From positions 124,001 to 188,000 of the forward strand of contig CAZDJZ010000001.1 in assembly GCA_964505785.1 (NCBI GenBank): a DNA stretch of 64,000 nucleotides. Reading direction: 5' to 3'. The DNA is from CAYRTV01 sp964505785. GTDB taxonomy: Bacteria > Acidobacteriota > Aminicenantia > Aminicenantales > Aminicenantaceae. The position numbers and the translations under genes were made by a program. Shown here one piece after another: positions 25,781 to 34,468 of the stretch (position 1 is the stretch's first letter; each line of letters starts with the position of its first letter). The notes under the pieces were generated by a model. That model worked only from the letters and a program-made list of their open reading frames with translations, was not told the DNA's origin and ran no database searches.

Positions 25781-27619
25781 TTATCTGGAAGAGCCGCGCC
25801 AGAAACCCGGCCGCTTGGGACGGGATTTTGTTTCCGGCCGGTAGACCTCTTTTTTTTCCAATTCGGGGCCTCCGGGAACCGATATCTTTTCTTTCTTGGC
25901 TTTCCCGGAGATGCGGTAGGAGCGCTCGGCTGCGGCCAGGACTTCGTCCCGGAGGCCTTCCCGGGCGATTTCTTCCGTGTATTGCCGGCGGCCTTCCACC
26001 AGGCGGTCGATATAGCCTTGGATTTCTTCCTGGGAATAGAAACGCCTGGGATCCCATTCGTCCATGCTTTTGCCTTCCGCCTCGATGATGCGGCGGGTTC
26101 CCAAGGGGCCGGGCTCATATTTATTAGAGCCCCGGAGATCGCCGCGCTGGATGCAAGCCATTAAGCTGATCGGAACCCGCTCCACTTTCCGGACAAGTTT
26201 CTTTTTTGTCTCACCGCCGGCCTCAACCGTTTCAATGATCTCGCCCATGCCGCCTGTGTTATACTGCATGCATTTAAGCTTATCCGGATAATTCCGGGCG
26301 AGATTCATGATGATGTCATAAAACCGGTTGACCTTCATGGCCCGGGACCCGATGATAAAGGGGTCTGTGCCGACGATACGAACAGTTTCCCCGGCCTTAT
26401 CCGGCTGGCTGGCGTAGCTGTGCGTGCTTTCTCCCCAAAGATACGCTAAAACCGCTTGTTCAGGCGTGAGTTCCTGGGCGAAGCTCATGATCGTGTTCCG
26501 CCGGGTGATAAAGGCGAAAACCAGGCCGTCCAGTTCTTCCAGGGGCGGGAGGTTGATGGACTTGGAATAAATATCCACCATTTTGCCGCCCATTTTCACC
26601 TTCAGTTTCTTGCGCTGAATGACAGCCCGTCCGTTGGCGGTCAAGCTTTCATCCAGGAATTCCGGGGTGCCGTCAGCCGTGATCATGACGTTTTCATAGA
26701 GAGCGCTTTTATCTATCAGGGAATTGTACATGGCTTCCTGGAATTTCTCTTCCACGTCGGTTTTGACAAAAAAGTTGTTCTCCGAACCCAGGGCGGAGCC
26801 GTCATGGCGGAGAAAGCAGATATCATCCTGGGTGACCAGGGTCTTTTCACCCTTTTTATGGTCCAAACCGAGCTGGTGGCAGGACCACGTGGATTTTCCG
26901 GTAGCCGAAAGCCCGAATAAAAACACACCATAGGTTTTAAGCTTGCCGTCGCGGCCGGTGGCGGTAACGATTTTAGTGCCGGCATGCAGCCCGAGCATTC
27001 CTTCCTGGTCGGCTTTCCACATGGCCTGCCGGAGAAATCCTTTTTTATCTTCACCCATGTAGTCGGTCCCCAAGGCGATATTGATATTGTATTCCGGAAG
27101 CACCAGAACCTGCTGCCGCATGGGGTGTTCTTCCGGAATATGGATCATGATGAATTCCGGCCCCGGCTTTGGCTTTGGCTTGAACATGGTGGTCGCCCAC
27201 ATGTAAGCCAGCCTGTAATTGATAACATCCGCTTCAGATACGTACAGATTGCAGAAGGGATTATACACATCGTTATGTCCCATCCGCTGCCGGATATGAC
27301 AGAAGGGCATGGTTTTAAGCAAGTGAAGCACTTTATCCAGCTCTTCGGGAGCATTGGCGATAATATTTTCCTGCAGGGGGGATAGCTTAGGGAGGCGGAC
27401 AGACTCGCTTCCCAAGTAAACCGTTTTGGGAGCGATGCGGCTGGATATGGCCGACCGCCAGCCGTATGACCCGTAAATTGTCTTAATGCCGGCGGCTTTT
27501 GCCCGGGGTTCCAGCCATTTCCGGTCCACATGCCGGATGTTGGGGCCGCCGAGCACGGTTTTCAGTTCCCGGGCGAAACGTTCATACGCGTCTTGATTAT
27601 ATATGCTGTTGTTGCTCAT
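25781..27619 (-). CDS. pckA: divergent ATP-type phosphoenolpyruvate carboxykinase
   Basis: The 612-residue protein converts oxaloacetate and ATP to PEP, or acts in reverse. The catalytic core lines up with PckA: YMGEDKKG (187-194) with the metal/substrate lysines, His212, P-loop GLSATGKST (236-244), the Mg-binding pair in TQDDICFL (Asp265-266), YNSLIDKSALYENVMITADG, Arg331 and the LTPEQ segment. It is longer than the usual 530-540, with an unusual N-terminal half, a diverged adenine-binding end (YLWGESTHSYASQ) and a Lys/Arg-rich tail. It lies 19 bp after an aminotransferase fusion gene. A regulatory or altered-substrate enzyme remains possible. Confidence 0.85.
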   Translation of the reverse strand: MSNNSIYNQDAYERFARELKTVLGGPNIRHVDRKWLEPRAKAAGIKTIYGSYGWRSAISSRIAPKTVYLGSESVRLPKLSPLQENIIANAPEELDKVLHLLKTMPFCHIRQRMGHNDVYNPFCNLYVSEADVINYRLAYMWATTMFKPKPKPGPEFIMIHIPEEHPMRQQVLVLPEYNINIALGTDYMGEDKKGFLRQAMWKADQEGMLGLHAGTKIVTATGRDGKLKTYGVFLFGLSATGKSTWSCHQLGLDHKKGEKTLVTQDDICFLRHDGSALGSENNFFVKTDVEEKFQEAMYNSLIDKSALYENVMITADGTPEFLDESLTANGRAVIQRKKLKVKMGGKMVDIYSKSINLPPLEELDGLVFAFITRRNTIMSFAQELTPEQAVLAYLWGESTHSYASQPDKAGETVRIVGTDPFIIGSRAMKVNRFYDIIMNLARNYPDKLKCMQYNTGGMGEIIETVEAGGETKKKLVRKVERVPISLMACIQRGDLRGSNKYEPGPLGTRRIIEAEGKSMDEWDPRRFYSQEEIQGYIDRLVEGRRQYTEEIAREGLRDEVLAAAERSYRISGKAKKEKISVPGGPELEKKEVYRPETKSRPKRPGFWRGSSR

Positions 27620-27638
27620 TTGTCTTAGTCAGAGGAAC

Positions 27639-29990
27639 TCACGATTCCGTGGTTCCCAGGATTATTTTTTTGATGTCTTCTTGAGCGGCGATTTCGCTGT
27701 TTACCAGGAAGCAGCGTGTTGCTTCCAGCAGGCGCCGGAAAAAATTCCGCTGGAATTCCATCCGGTCCGGAGTGGAAACCAGCAAGTGAGGATTATAATA
27801 AGCCTGGTTTTTAAGCGGACCGATTTCGGATGATGCGCCCAGGGATTCCCCGCTTTCCAGGATGCGGAGGGCATCGTCGAGGGGAACTTCGGTTACAGCC
27901 GGAGAAACCCGGTCGCGCCTGAGGATGAAAATCCAGCGCAGGGCGGTTCGTTTGACATGCTTGGCCGGCCCTTGAATCCAGTAGGGGTCCAGCATGGCAT
28001 ATGCTTTTTTTGCAGCCTTGTAGCAGAATGGCGACCCGCGGTCCAGCCGGCAGTCATCCTGCTGCAGGCAGGCCGTATTGCGGCAATCGTCTTTGCGCAG
28101 GACCACATTCTCCGTCTTGCTGTTATCGTACAGCGGCGCTAAGTCGGGGTAGGATTCCACGGTGCCGGCCGGCATGAAAAGCTTCCGTTCCGGCGTGTCC
28201 GCCAATGCCGCGCCTCCGGCAAACCGGACAAAGACCAGGTCATTCGACTGCAGCCGGATGTGTTCATCTTTCAGCAGGGAGAAAAAGAACTCGGTCTTCT
28301 TGGTCCCTTTGGGTCCGACTAAGGCCAGGCCGTTTCCTGAAACATCCGCGGTCATTCCGCGGACTGCTTCCACATTGAAAAGGCGTTCGGAGATATCCAT
28401 GACCATTCCGAGCGCCAGGCTGCGGAGGGGCGCATAATTATCGGCGTTGACCATAACCGCGGTCTTGGATTCTGAATTATAAAAAGAGCGCGGTTCTCTG
28501 CCGGATACGCCGTCGACTGCGTAGATGATTCCATGAGGCTCGAGGTCCGATTCCAGCTGGGCCGGATACCAGTTTTCCAGCCAGAAATCATACAGGTGGG
28601 GAACATTCGTCCTGAGCTGAACGATGACTCCGTTGATATTTGCGTTCCACTCAAAATAATTCTGATAACTCAGGTGATTTTCCATTTCGGCGACCAGGGC
28701 ATCCCGCATCTGTACGGACACAGTGGATTCAACCGGAACCGGCTCATGGTGGCGGGTGACGGTGTTGTTGAGAGCAACACGCTTGACTTTACGGGCGGTT
28801 TTCAATTTGGGCAGAGCCTCGGCGATTCTGTCCATGCCTTTTTCCAGGTTTTCCATGGAAGTGGCATAGGATATCCGGATGTGGTCTTCGGCTCCGAAGG
28901 CGTCGCCGGGAACCAGGGCAACCTTGGCTTCTTTCAACAGGAAGTAGGCCAGGCCGTAGGAATTGCGTATGGCGGCGCGGCTGAATTCTTTTTTGTAGAA
29001 AGAGGCCACATTGGGGAAAAGATAAAAAGCCCCTTTGGATTCAACACAGGAGATCTCCGGAATGGATTTAAGCCGCATAAGCACATAGTTGCGGCGTCTT
29101 TGAAATTCAGCGACCATCTTGGATATTTCGTGCTGGGTTCCGGTTAAGGCTTCCAGGGAGGCTTTCTGGGAAATGGAACAGGGATTGGAAGTGGTGTGGC
29201 TTTGAATCCGGGACATTCCGCTGATGACTTCCGCCGGGCCCACCGCGTAGCCGATACGCCAGCCGGTCATGGAATAAGCTTTGGAAACGCCGTTTATGAT
29301 GATTGTTTTTTTCTTGATATCCGGACCCAGGGAGGCGATGCTTATGAATTTTGCATCGTCATACACCAGCTTCTCATAGATTTCGTCGGCGATGACCAGC
29401 AAGTCTTCTTCAAGAACAATGTCCGCCAATTCTTCCAGCTCATGTTTTTTGTAGACCGTTCCGGTGGGATTATTAGGGTTATTGAGGATGAGGACCCTGG
29501 TGGAGGGGGAAATCACGGACTTTAGTTTTTCCGGGGTAAGCTTAAACTCGTCTTCTTCCCGGCAGGGAACAAATACGGGGGTTCCCTGGGCCAGCTTGAC
29601 CGCTTGGGGGTAGGTTACCCAATAAGGAGCGGGAACGATGACTTCATCCCCCTGGTTGATAATGGTTTCCAGGAGGTGGAACAGGGAGCTTTTGGCGCCG
29701 CTTGAAATGATCACCTGGTCTGTTTCGTAATCCAGGTTCAGGTCTTCTTTGAACCGCTGTACAACAGCTTTTTTCAATTCCGGGGTGCCGGAGGCCTGGG
29801 TGTATTTGGTGAAATTTTTTTCTATGGCGCGGATACCCGCGTCCTTGATATTTTGCGGAGTCGGGAAATCCGGTTCTCCCACACTCAGATCCACCACGTC
29901 AATGCCTTCAGCCATCATGGCCTTGGCTTTGCTGGTCACCTTGAAGGTGGGGGACTCTCCGATTTGATTTGCCTTGTCTGATACCATCAT
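27639..29990 (-). CDS. aspartate-type aminotransferase fused to a PEPCK/HprK-like P-loop domain
   Basis: Residues 1-400 form a complete class I PLP aminotransferase: NNPNNPTG (170-177), ADEIYEKL with Asp202, PLP lysine Lys237 in NGVSKAYSMTGWRIGY, and Arg372 for the substrate carboxylate. Residues about 405-783 are a second domain with P-loop GPKGTKKTE (559-567), SNDLVFV (582-588) and WIFILRRDRVSPAVTEVPLDDALRI-like text that aligns with the same region of the neighbouring PEP carboxykinase. It has four Cys (636, 641, 647, 656), a possible metal site. Making oxaloacetate beside a PEP carboxykinase is coherent. Starts at ATG-ATG, 14 bp after the flotillin gene. Confidence 0.85.
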   Translation of the reverse strand: MMVSDKANQIGESPTFKVTSKAKAMMAEGIDVVDLSVGEPDFPTPQNIKDAGIRAIEKNFTKYTQASGTPELKKAVVQRFKEDLNLDYETDQVIISSGAKSSLFHLLETIINQGDEVIVPAPYWVTYPQAVKLAQGTPVFVPCREEDEFKLTPEKLKSVISPSTRVLILNNPNNPTGTVYKKHELEELADIVLEEDLLVIADEIYEKLVYDDAKFISIASLGPDIKKKTIIINGVSKAYSMTGWRIGYAVGPAEVISGMSRIQSHTTSNPCSISQKASLEALTGTQHEISKMVAEFQRRRNYVLMRLKSIPEISCVESKGAFYLFPNVASFYKKEFSRAAIRNSYGLAYFLLKEAKVALVPGDAFGAEDHIRISYATSMENLEKGMDRIAEALPKLKTARKVKRVALNNTVTRHHEPVPVESTVSVQMRDALVAEMENHLSYQNYFEWNANINGVIVQLRTNVPHLYDFWLENWYPAQLESDLEPHGIIYAVDGVSGREPRSFYNSESKTAVMVNADNYAPLRSLALGMVMDISERLFNVEAVRGMTADVSGNGLALVGPKGTKKTEFFFSLLKDEHIRLQSNDLVFVRFAGGAALADTPERKLFMPAGTVESYPDLAPLYDNSKTENVVLRKDDCRNTACLQQDDCRLDRGSPFCYKAAKKAYAMLDPYWIQGPAKHVKRTALRWIFILRRDRVSPAVTEVPLDDALRILESGESLGASSEIGPLKNQAYYNPHLLVSTPDRMEFQRNFFRRLLEATRCFLVNSEIAAQEDIKKIILGTTES

Positions 29991-30004
29991 GGTGCTGTTC
30001 TCGA

Positions 30005-31417
30005 TCAGGACTCGTCTTCGTCTTTGCTTTCAGTTTTCATTTTTTCCTGAAAGTATTTTTTAATGTCCACTCCGGTCAGGGATTGTACCACATCCGGCAT
30101 CTGGGCCAGAACCTCCGCCACCTGCCCGGTTATCTTCGTTGCGCCGGTGCCTTTATCTCCGCCCACCATAATGATTTTATCCACACGGGAAAGGGGTTCG
30201 GAGACCGCCTTGGCCAATTCGGGAAGATTCTTGAGATAAAGTTCCAGAATGGCTGCCTGGTTGTATTTGTCCCATGCTTCGGCTTTTTTCATCATGGATT
30301 CGGCATCGGCGATTCCCTGCTGCTTGATTCTCTGGGCTTCGGCCTGTCCTTCCATTTTGAGCGCTTCGGCCTTTCCTTTGGCTTCGGTTTGAATCCGGAA
30401 TCCTTCCGCTTCAGCTTCAGCCATGATTTGATATTTCCTGGCATCGGCCGGCTTGATAACCTGAGAATCCAGTTCTTTTTGCTTCCGATCAATTTCCATC
30501 TCTTCTATTTTAATGGACTCTTCGGTTTCAATTTGCCTGACTTTGTATTCCTCCCGCTTGATTTCCTGGTTTTGGCGGTAGCGTTCCAGTTCATAGGCCA
30601 GGTCGGCCCGGGCTTTTTTTTGGTTTACGTCAACCTGAGAGCTGGCTTTCTTGGCCTCATTTTCCCATTGGGCCTTGGCGATCAGAGCTTCCGCGTTCAG
30701 CCGGGCCACTTCACCTTCCTTCCGGGCTTCGGACGATTTGATGGTGGCTTCTTTTTCCGTTTCCGCTTCGGCGATGGCGGCATCCCTCTTGGCGGCTGCA
30801 ATATGAGGTTTTCCGAGCGCTTCCAGGTAACCTTGTGTGTCATTGATTTCTTTCAAGGAAAAGGACAGGAGTCTCAGGCCCATTTCTGCAAATTCTTTGT
30901 GTACGGCTTGAGATACTTTTTCAGAGAAATCATGACGGCCGCGGTAAATATCTTCCACGGACAGGGTTCCGATGACAGCCCGCATTTTGCCGTCCAGAAT
31001 GGTCATGGACACGTCTCTGATCCCTTCCCGGCCGGTTCCCAGAAATTGTTCTGCAGCCAGGTGAATGGACTCCTCGTTCGATCCTATTTTGACCTGAGCG
31101 GATGCCACCGCTTGGATGAGGATCCCTCCAAATGTCAGGACTTCCGGAGTTTTGATTTCCAGGTTGATCACATCCAGGGGAAGAATATCCACGGTTTCAA
31201 GAAAAGGCCAGACAAAGGTTCCTCCGCCTAATCTGTAACGGTAACCGATTTTGGTTTTGGTTCCGTCCGGAAGGGTTATCGCTTTTTTTCGCCCTCCGGA
31301 AATAATCAGGGCCTGGTTAGGTCCGACTTTCCTGTACTGCTTGGATATAAGAAGAGAGAGTAAAGCCAATACCGCCGCAGCGGCGCCAGCAATTATTATC
31401 CAAGAAAGCAATGACAT
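30005..31417 (-). CDS. flotillin-family (SPFH) membrane scaffold protein
   Basis: The 470-residue protein has an N-terminal TM (about 4-25), an SPFH/band-7 domain (about 30-200: PNQALIISGGRK, VDILPLDVINLEIKTPEVLTFGGI) and a long Ala/Glu/Lys coiled coil (about 205-400) with repeated EAEAEGFRIQTEAKGKAEAL-type units. This is the FloT/YuqG-like flotillin layout. Such proteins organise membrane domains and protein complexes. GGAGG lies before the ATG. It is the first gene of the leftward trio with the aminotransferase fusion and pckA, an unexpected pairing. Confidence 0.9.
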   Translation of the reverse strand: MSLLSWIIIAGAAAAVLALLSLLISKQYRKVGPNQALIISGGRKKAITLPDGTKTKIGYRYRLGGGTFVWPFLETVDILPLDVINLEIKTPEVLTFGGILIQAVASAQVKIGSNEESIHLAAEQFLGTGREGIRDVSMTILDGKMRAVIGTLSVEDIYRGRHDFSEKVSQAVHKEFAEMGLRLLSFSLKEINDTQGYLEALGKPHIAAAKRDAAIAEAETEKEATIKSSEARKEGEVARLNAEALIAKAQWENEAKKASSQVDVNQKKARADLAYELERYRQNQEIKREEYKVRQIETEESIKIEEMEIDRKQKELDSQVIKPADARKYQIMAEAEAEGFRIQTEAKGKAEALKMEGQAEAQRIKQQGIADAESMMKKAEAWDKYNQAAILELYLKNLPELAKAVSEPLSRVDKIIMVGGDKGTGATKITGQVAEVLAQMPDVVQSLTGVDIKKYFQEKMKTESKDEDES

Positions 31418-31687
31418 GAGCAGCCTCCTTATTTGCCGAATAAAATTAAATTGAGAAACATTAATTATAATGGCTGATATGAAATTTTTAAAGGTTTTTT
31501 TATCTTTTTTTCAGCTTGGATTATTCACGGGCTGCACTCCGAACAATGAAAATGATCCTGTATCATTCCCGGAGTGAAGCGGTGCCGGAATCTTTGACGC
31601 CTTCATTATGCGCGTTGTTTTTAGTCTGTCAAGGTCCGGCTAGGTCTGTTCGCGGTGCGAGCGTTCAAAACAAACGGTATTCGATTT
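31418..31687. other. intergenic region with repeat remnants
   Basis: About 270 bp separate the divergently read flotillin start and the end of the decarboxylase gene. A GGATTATTCACGGGC stretch (31517-31531), an ATCATTCCCGGAGTG element half (near 31562-31603) and a TCTGTCAAGGTCCGGCTAGGTCTGTTCG stretch (near 31624) each match repeats found at other gaps. No gene is visible. Confidence 0.45.
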
Positions 31688-32647
31688 TTATTCAGCCGAA
31701 CGTGATAAACGCTTGTCGAAATAAGAAATGGTACGGGCCAGGCCATCCGTCAGACTGGTCTTTGGGGCCCACTTGAGTTCCTGGTGCGCTAAGGTGATAT
31801 CCGGACACCGGCGTACCGGGTCATCCGGCGGGCTGGGTTTATGCATGATTTCCGAGCGGCTTCCGGTCAATTCTACAATGGTTCGGGCCAATTCCAAAAT
31901 GGGATATTCATGGGGATTTCCCAGGTTAACCGGGCCGGAAAACCGGTCTTTCCGCATAAATAGAATCAGAGAATCGATCAGGTCATCAACATAGCAGAAA
32001 GAGCGGGTTTGCTTACCGTCTCCATAAATGGTCAAAGGCTGATTTTTTAAAGCCTGAACAATGAAATTGCTCACGACGCGGCCGTCATCAACGGCCATCC
32101 TGGGGCCGTAGGTGTTGAATAGCCGGGCTATCTTAATATCCACGTTATTCTGCCGGTGATAATCCATGGCCAGGGTTTCGGCGACACGTTTCCCCTCATC
32201 GTAGCAGCTTCGCAGGCCGATGGGATTCACGTGCCCCCAATAGGTTTCCGGCTGGGGGTGCACTTCCGGATCTCCGTAGACTTCGGATGTAGATGCCAGC
32301 AGGATACGGGCTCCGGTCCTTTTCGCCAATCCCAGCATATTAATGGTGCCCATCACATTGGTTTTAATAGTCTTAATCGCATTGGTCTGGTAATAAAGCG
32401 GAGAGGCCGGGCAAGCCAGATGAAAAACGGCATCGATTTCGGCGAAAAACGGATGGATAATATCATGCCGGATAAATTCAAAATAGGGATGGCCGAAAAA
32501 ATGGCGGATGTTGTCTTTCTCACTGGAGAAAAAATTATCCAGGCAGAGGACATCCGTATTTTTCTCCAAAAGCCGTTCACATAGATGGCTGCCCAAGAAT
32601 CCGGCTCCACCCGTTACCAATACGCGTTTCATTTCAAGGTGAGTCAT
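31688..32647 (-). CDS. UDP-glucuronate decarboxylase (UDP-xylose synthase-like)
   Basis: The 319-residue enzyme is an extended short-chain dehydrogenase that makes UDP-xylose from UDP-glucuronate. It has the NAD-binding GGAGFLGS (13-20), the STSEVYGDPEVHPQ motif (119-132) typical of UXS, and the catalytic Tyr149-x3-Lys153 in SCYDEGKR. The DDGRVVSNFIVQAL and SFCYVDDL segments support UXS over dTDP-glucose dehydratase. It may feed a xylose-containing surface glycan. Its start lies eight bases after the RNase PH stop. Confidence 0.9.
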   Translation of the reverse strand: MTHLEMKRVLVTGGAGFLGSHLCERLLEKNTDVLCLDNFFSSEKDNIRHFFGHPYFEFIRHDIIHPFFAEIDAVFHLACPASPLYYQTNAIKTIKTNVMGTINMLGLAKRTGARILLASTSEVYGDPEVHPQPETYWGHVNPIGLRSCYDEGKRVAETLAMDYHRQNNVDIKIARLFNTYGPRMAVDDGRVVSNFIVQALKNQPLTIYGDGKQTRSFCYVDDLIDSLILFMRKDRFSGPVNLGNPHEYPILELARTIVELTGSRSEIMHKPSPPDDPVRRCPDITLAHQELKWAPKTSLTDGLARTISYFDKRLSRSAE

Positions 32648-32655
32648 TAGGATAA

Positions 32656-33402
32656 TTAATCATAGGCGATAAATAAGGGGGATTTTTCCTTAAGCACCTC
32701 TTTTTGCATTCGGATTAGATCTTTGACCCCTTTGATGGATAGTTCCAGCAGGGAATCAAAGACAGGTTTAGGAAACGGTTCTTTTTCAGCTGAAACCTGG
32801 ACTTCCACCAGGTCCCCGCTATCCGTCGCCACCACATTCATATCCACGGCGGCCGTGGAGTCTTCACTGTAATCCAAGTCCAGAAGCAGGTCGCTGTCAA
32901 CCATCCCGACGCTCACGGCACCTGCCAGATTCCGCAGCGGCATGCAGTTTAAATAGCCCTCATCCATCAATTTTTTTAAAGCCAGCGCCAATGAAATACA
33001 GCCGGCGGTGATGGAGGCGCAGCGTGTTCCGCCGTCGGCTTGCAAAACATCGCAATCGATGATGATGGTGCGTTCTCCAAGGTCCTTTAAGTCAGTCACA
33101 GCCCGCAAAGCGCGGCCGATCAGCCGTTGGATTTCCTGGGTGCGTCCCGACATGCGGGGCCCCCGGTCGCGTTGAGTCCGGGTTTCCGTAGACCGGGGAA
33201 GCATGGCGTATTCGGCCTTGATCCATCCTGACCCCTTCCCCTTAAGAAAAAAAGGGACCTTTTCTTCGATGGTTGAGCTGGAGATAACCCGCGTTTGTCC
33301 CATTTCTATTAAAGCGGACCCGTCAGCATAATCAAGGATATCCGTTTGGATAGAGGTTTTTCTTATTTGATTATATTTCCGGTTTTCAAATCGTTCTGCC
33401 AT
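32656..33402 (-). CDS. rph: ribonuclease PH
   Basis: The 248-residue phosphorolytic 3'-5' exoribonuclease trims tRNA 3' ends. Visible are WIKAEYAMLPRST, the RTQRDR-RMSGRTQEIQRLIGRALR phosphate- and RNA-binding arginines, IIIDCDVLQADGGTRCASITAG and DLDYSEDSTAAVDMN. I placed the start at the ATG at 33402, nine bases from AGGA, rather than the ATG two codons earlier, which leaves only three bases. It is the first gene before the UDP-glucuronate decarboxylase. Confidence 0.95.
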   Translation of the reverse strand: MAERFENRKYNQIRKTSIQTDILDYADGSALIEMGQTRVISSSTIEEKVPFFLKGKGSGWIKAEYAMLPRSTETRTQRDRGPRMSGRTQEIQRLIGRALRAVTDLKDLGERTIIIDCDVLQADGGTRCASITAGCISLALALKKLMDEGYLNCMPLRNLAGAVSVGMVDSDLLLDLDYSEDSTAAVDMNVVATDSGDLVEVQVSAEKEPFPKPVFDSLLELSIKGVKDLIRMQKEVLKEKSPLFIAYD

Positions 33403-33419
33403 AAGCATTTATCCTGAAG

Positions 33420-33616
33420 GTTATTATTGTATTCCTCAGCCTGATCTATCAGCCTGAATTATTAGTTCGAAAACAGCCAGGCCCATTCATAAAAAAATTG
33501 CGCTGTTTCTGCCCTTTCTTTTTATCTGCGGCTGCATCGTTTCCAATTAAAGACGAAGTAAAAATTTTTTTTCTAAGAAGAGATCTCTATGACTATATAC
33601 CAGATAGTGAAAAAGT
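33420..33616. repeat. intergenic CCTGAATTATT / ATTCATAAAAAAATTGCG element
   Basis: CCTGAATTATTAG near 33451 and ATTCATAAAAAAATTGCG near 33485-33502, followed by TGTTTCTGCC, also occur at 37665-37690 and in the inverted element at 49277-49424. No gene or terminator is visible in this gap. Confidence 0.5.
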
Positions 33617-34468
33617 TCAAACCTGAGTCCCTTTAGGCCGGGATCGCCAGCGGTCATGAAACCAAAGCCATTGTTCGGGATATCTCCGGATCATGTTTTC
33701 GATAATTTGGGTACAGGTTTGGGTGATGTTTACTGTGTCAATCCGGAAGTCTCCGGTTTTAGGGACCTCAACTTGCGGATATACTTCAACCCGGTAGATA
33801 TTGTTTTCGCCCAAACGGCAAAAAACAGGAAGAACGGGTGCTTGGGTGCGGAGGTGGAATGCCGCCAGGGCGGGTGTGGTGGAAGCGGGTTTGCCGAAAA
33901 AATCCACAAAAACCGATTCTTCCCGGAGAACATTTTGGTCAATAAGAATAGCCGCAATTTCCCGGTTTCTCAAAATCCGCAGAACTTGCCTGCCTGCCTT
34001 GTATTTAGGAATAACTTTTGCCCCGAGATTTCTCCGCAGCCGGGAAATACTTCGTTCCAGTCCGGCATTGTCCATCGGCCTGGCGATAACCCAGAGCGGG
34101 GCAAACCGGGAAACCGGGGATGAGGCCATTTCCCAGAAACCGAAATGGGCGGTGAAAATAAGCACTCCTTTTTTGCAGTCCAAGGCGGACTCTAAATGCT
34201 CCTTCCCTTTCAAACGAATGAATGCCTTTCTCATTTCTTCCGGGAGGGAACCGATGTAAAAAAAATCCGCCAGCGTGCCGCCGAAGTGAACGAAAGACCG
34301 GCGTGCGATTTTCCGGCGCTGTTTGCGGGAGCGGTCCGTACCGAATGCGGTTTTCAGATTGCGTAAGGCCAAACGCCGGTGGTACGGAGAAATAAAATAA
34401 AAAGCAAGCCCCAGAAAACGGCCGCCTATCAGCCAGAAAGAACGGGGCAGCCGGTGGACTATTTTCAT
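33617..34468 (-). CDS. lpxL: lipid A biosynthesis acyltransferase (LpxL/HtrB family)
   Basis: The 283-residue inner-membrane enzyme adds a secondary acyl chain to the lipid A precursor. It has the HxxxxE catalytic motif as His108-FGFW-Glu113, an upstream hydrophobic segment (FWLIGGRFLGLAFYFI), LIDQNVLREESVFVDFFGKPASTTPA, which matches the D-x-x-F-GxPA-TP block, and RYPEQWLWFHDRWR, the usual family ending. Its ATG overlaps the lpxK stop by four bases, so the two are coupled. Which acyl position it uses cannot be decided here. Confidence 0.92.
   Translation of the reverse strand: MKIVHRLPRSFWLIGGRFLGLAFYFISPYHRRLALRNLKTAFGTDRSRKQRRKIARRSFVHFGGTLADFFYIGSLPEEMRKAFIRLKGKEHLESALDCKKGVLIFTAHFGFWEMASSPVSRFAPLWVIARPMDNAGLERSISRLRRNLGAKVIPKYKAGRQVLRILRNREIAAILIDQNVLREESVFVDFFGKPASTTPALAAFHLRTQAPVLPVFCRLGENNIYRVEVYPQVEVPKTGDFRIDTVNITQTCTQIIENMIRRYPEQWLWFHDRWRSRPKGTQV

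Noticed and set aside
30170..30185. DnaA-box-like TTATCCACA here and near 3405 and 55234
   Set aside because: Each lies alone inside a coding gene and no cluster or AT-rich unwinding region surrounds it.
29969..31231. Open frame of 420 codons opposite the flotillin gene
   Set aside because: It is the antisense of a repetitive coiled-coil gene (Phe/Gly/Leu-rich output), with no independent start signal.
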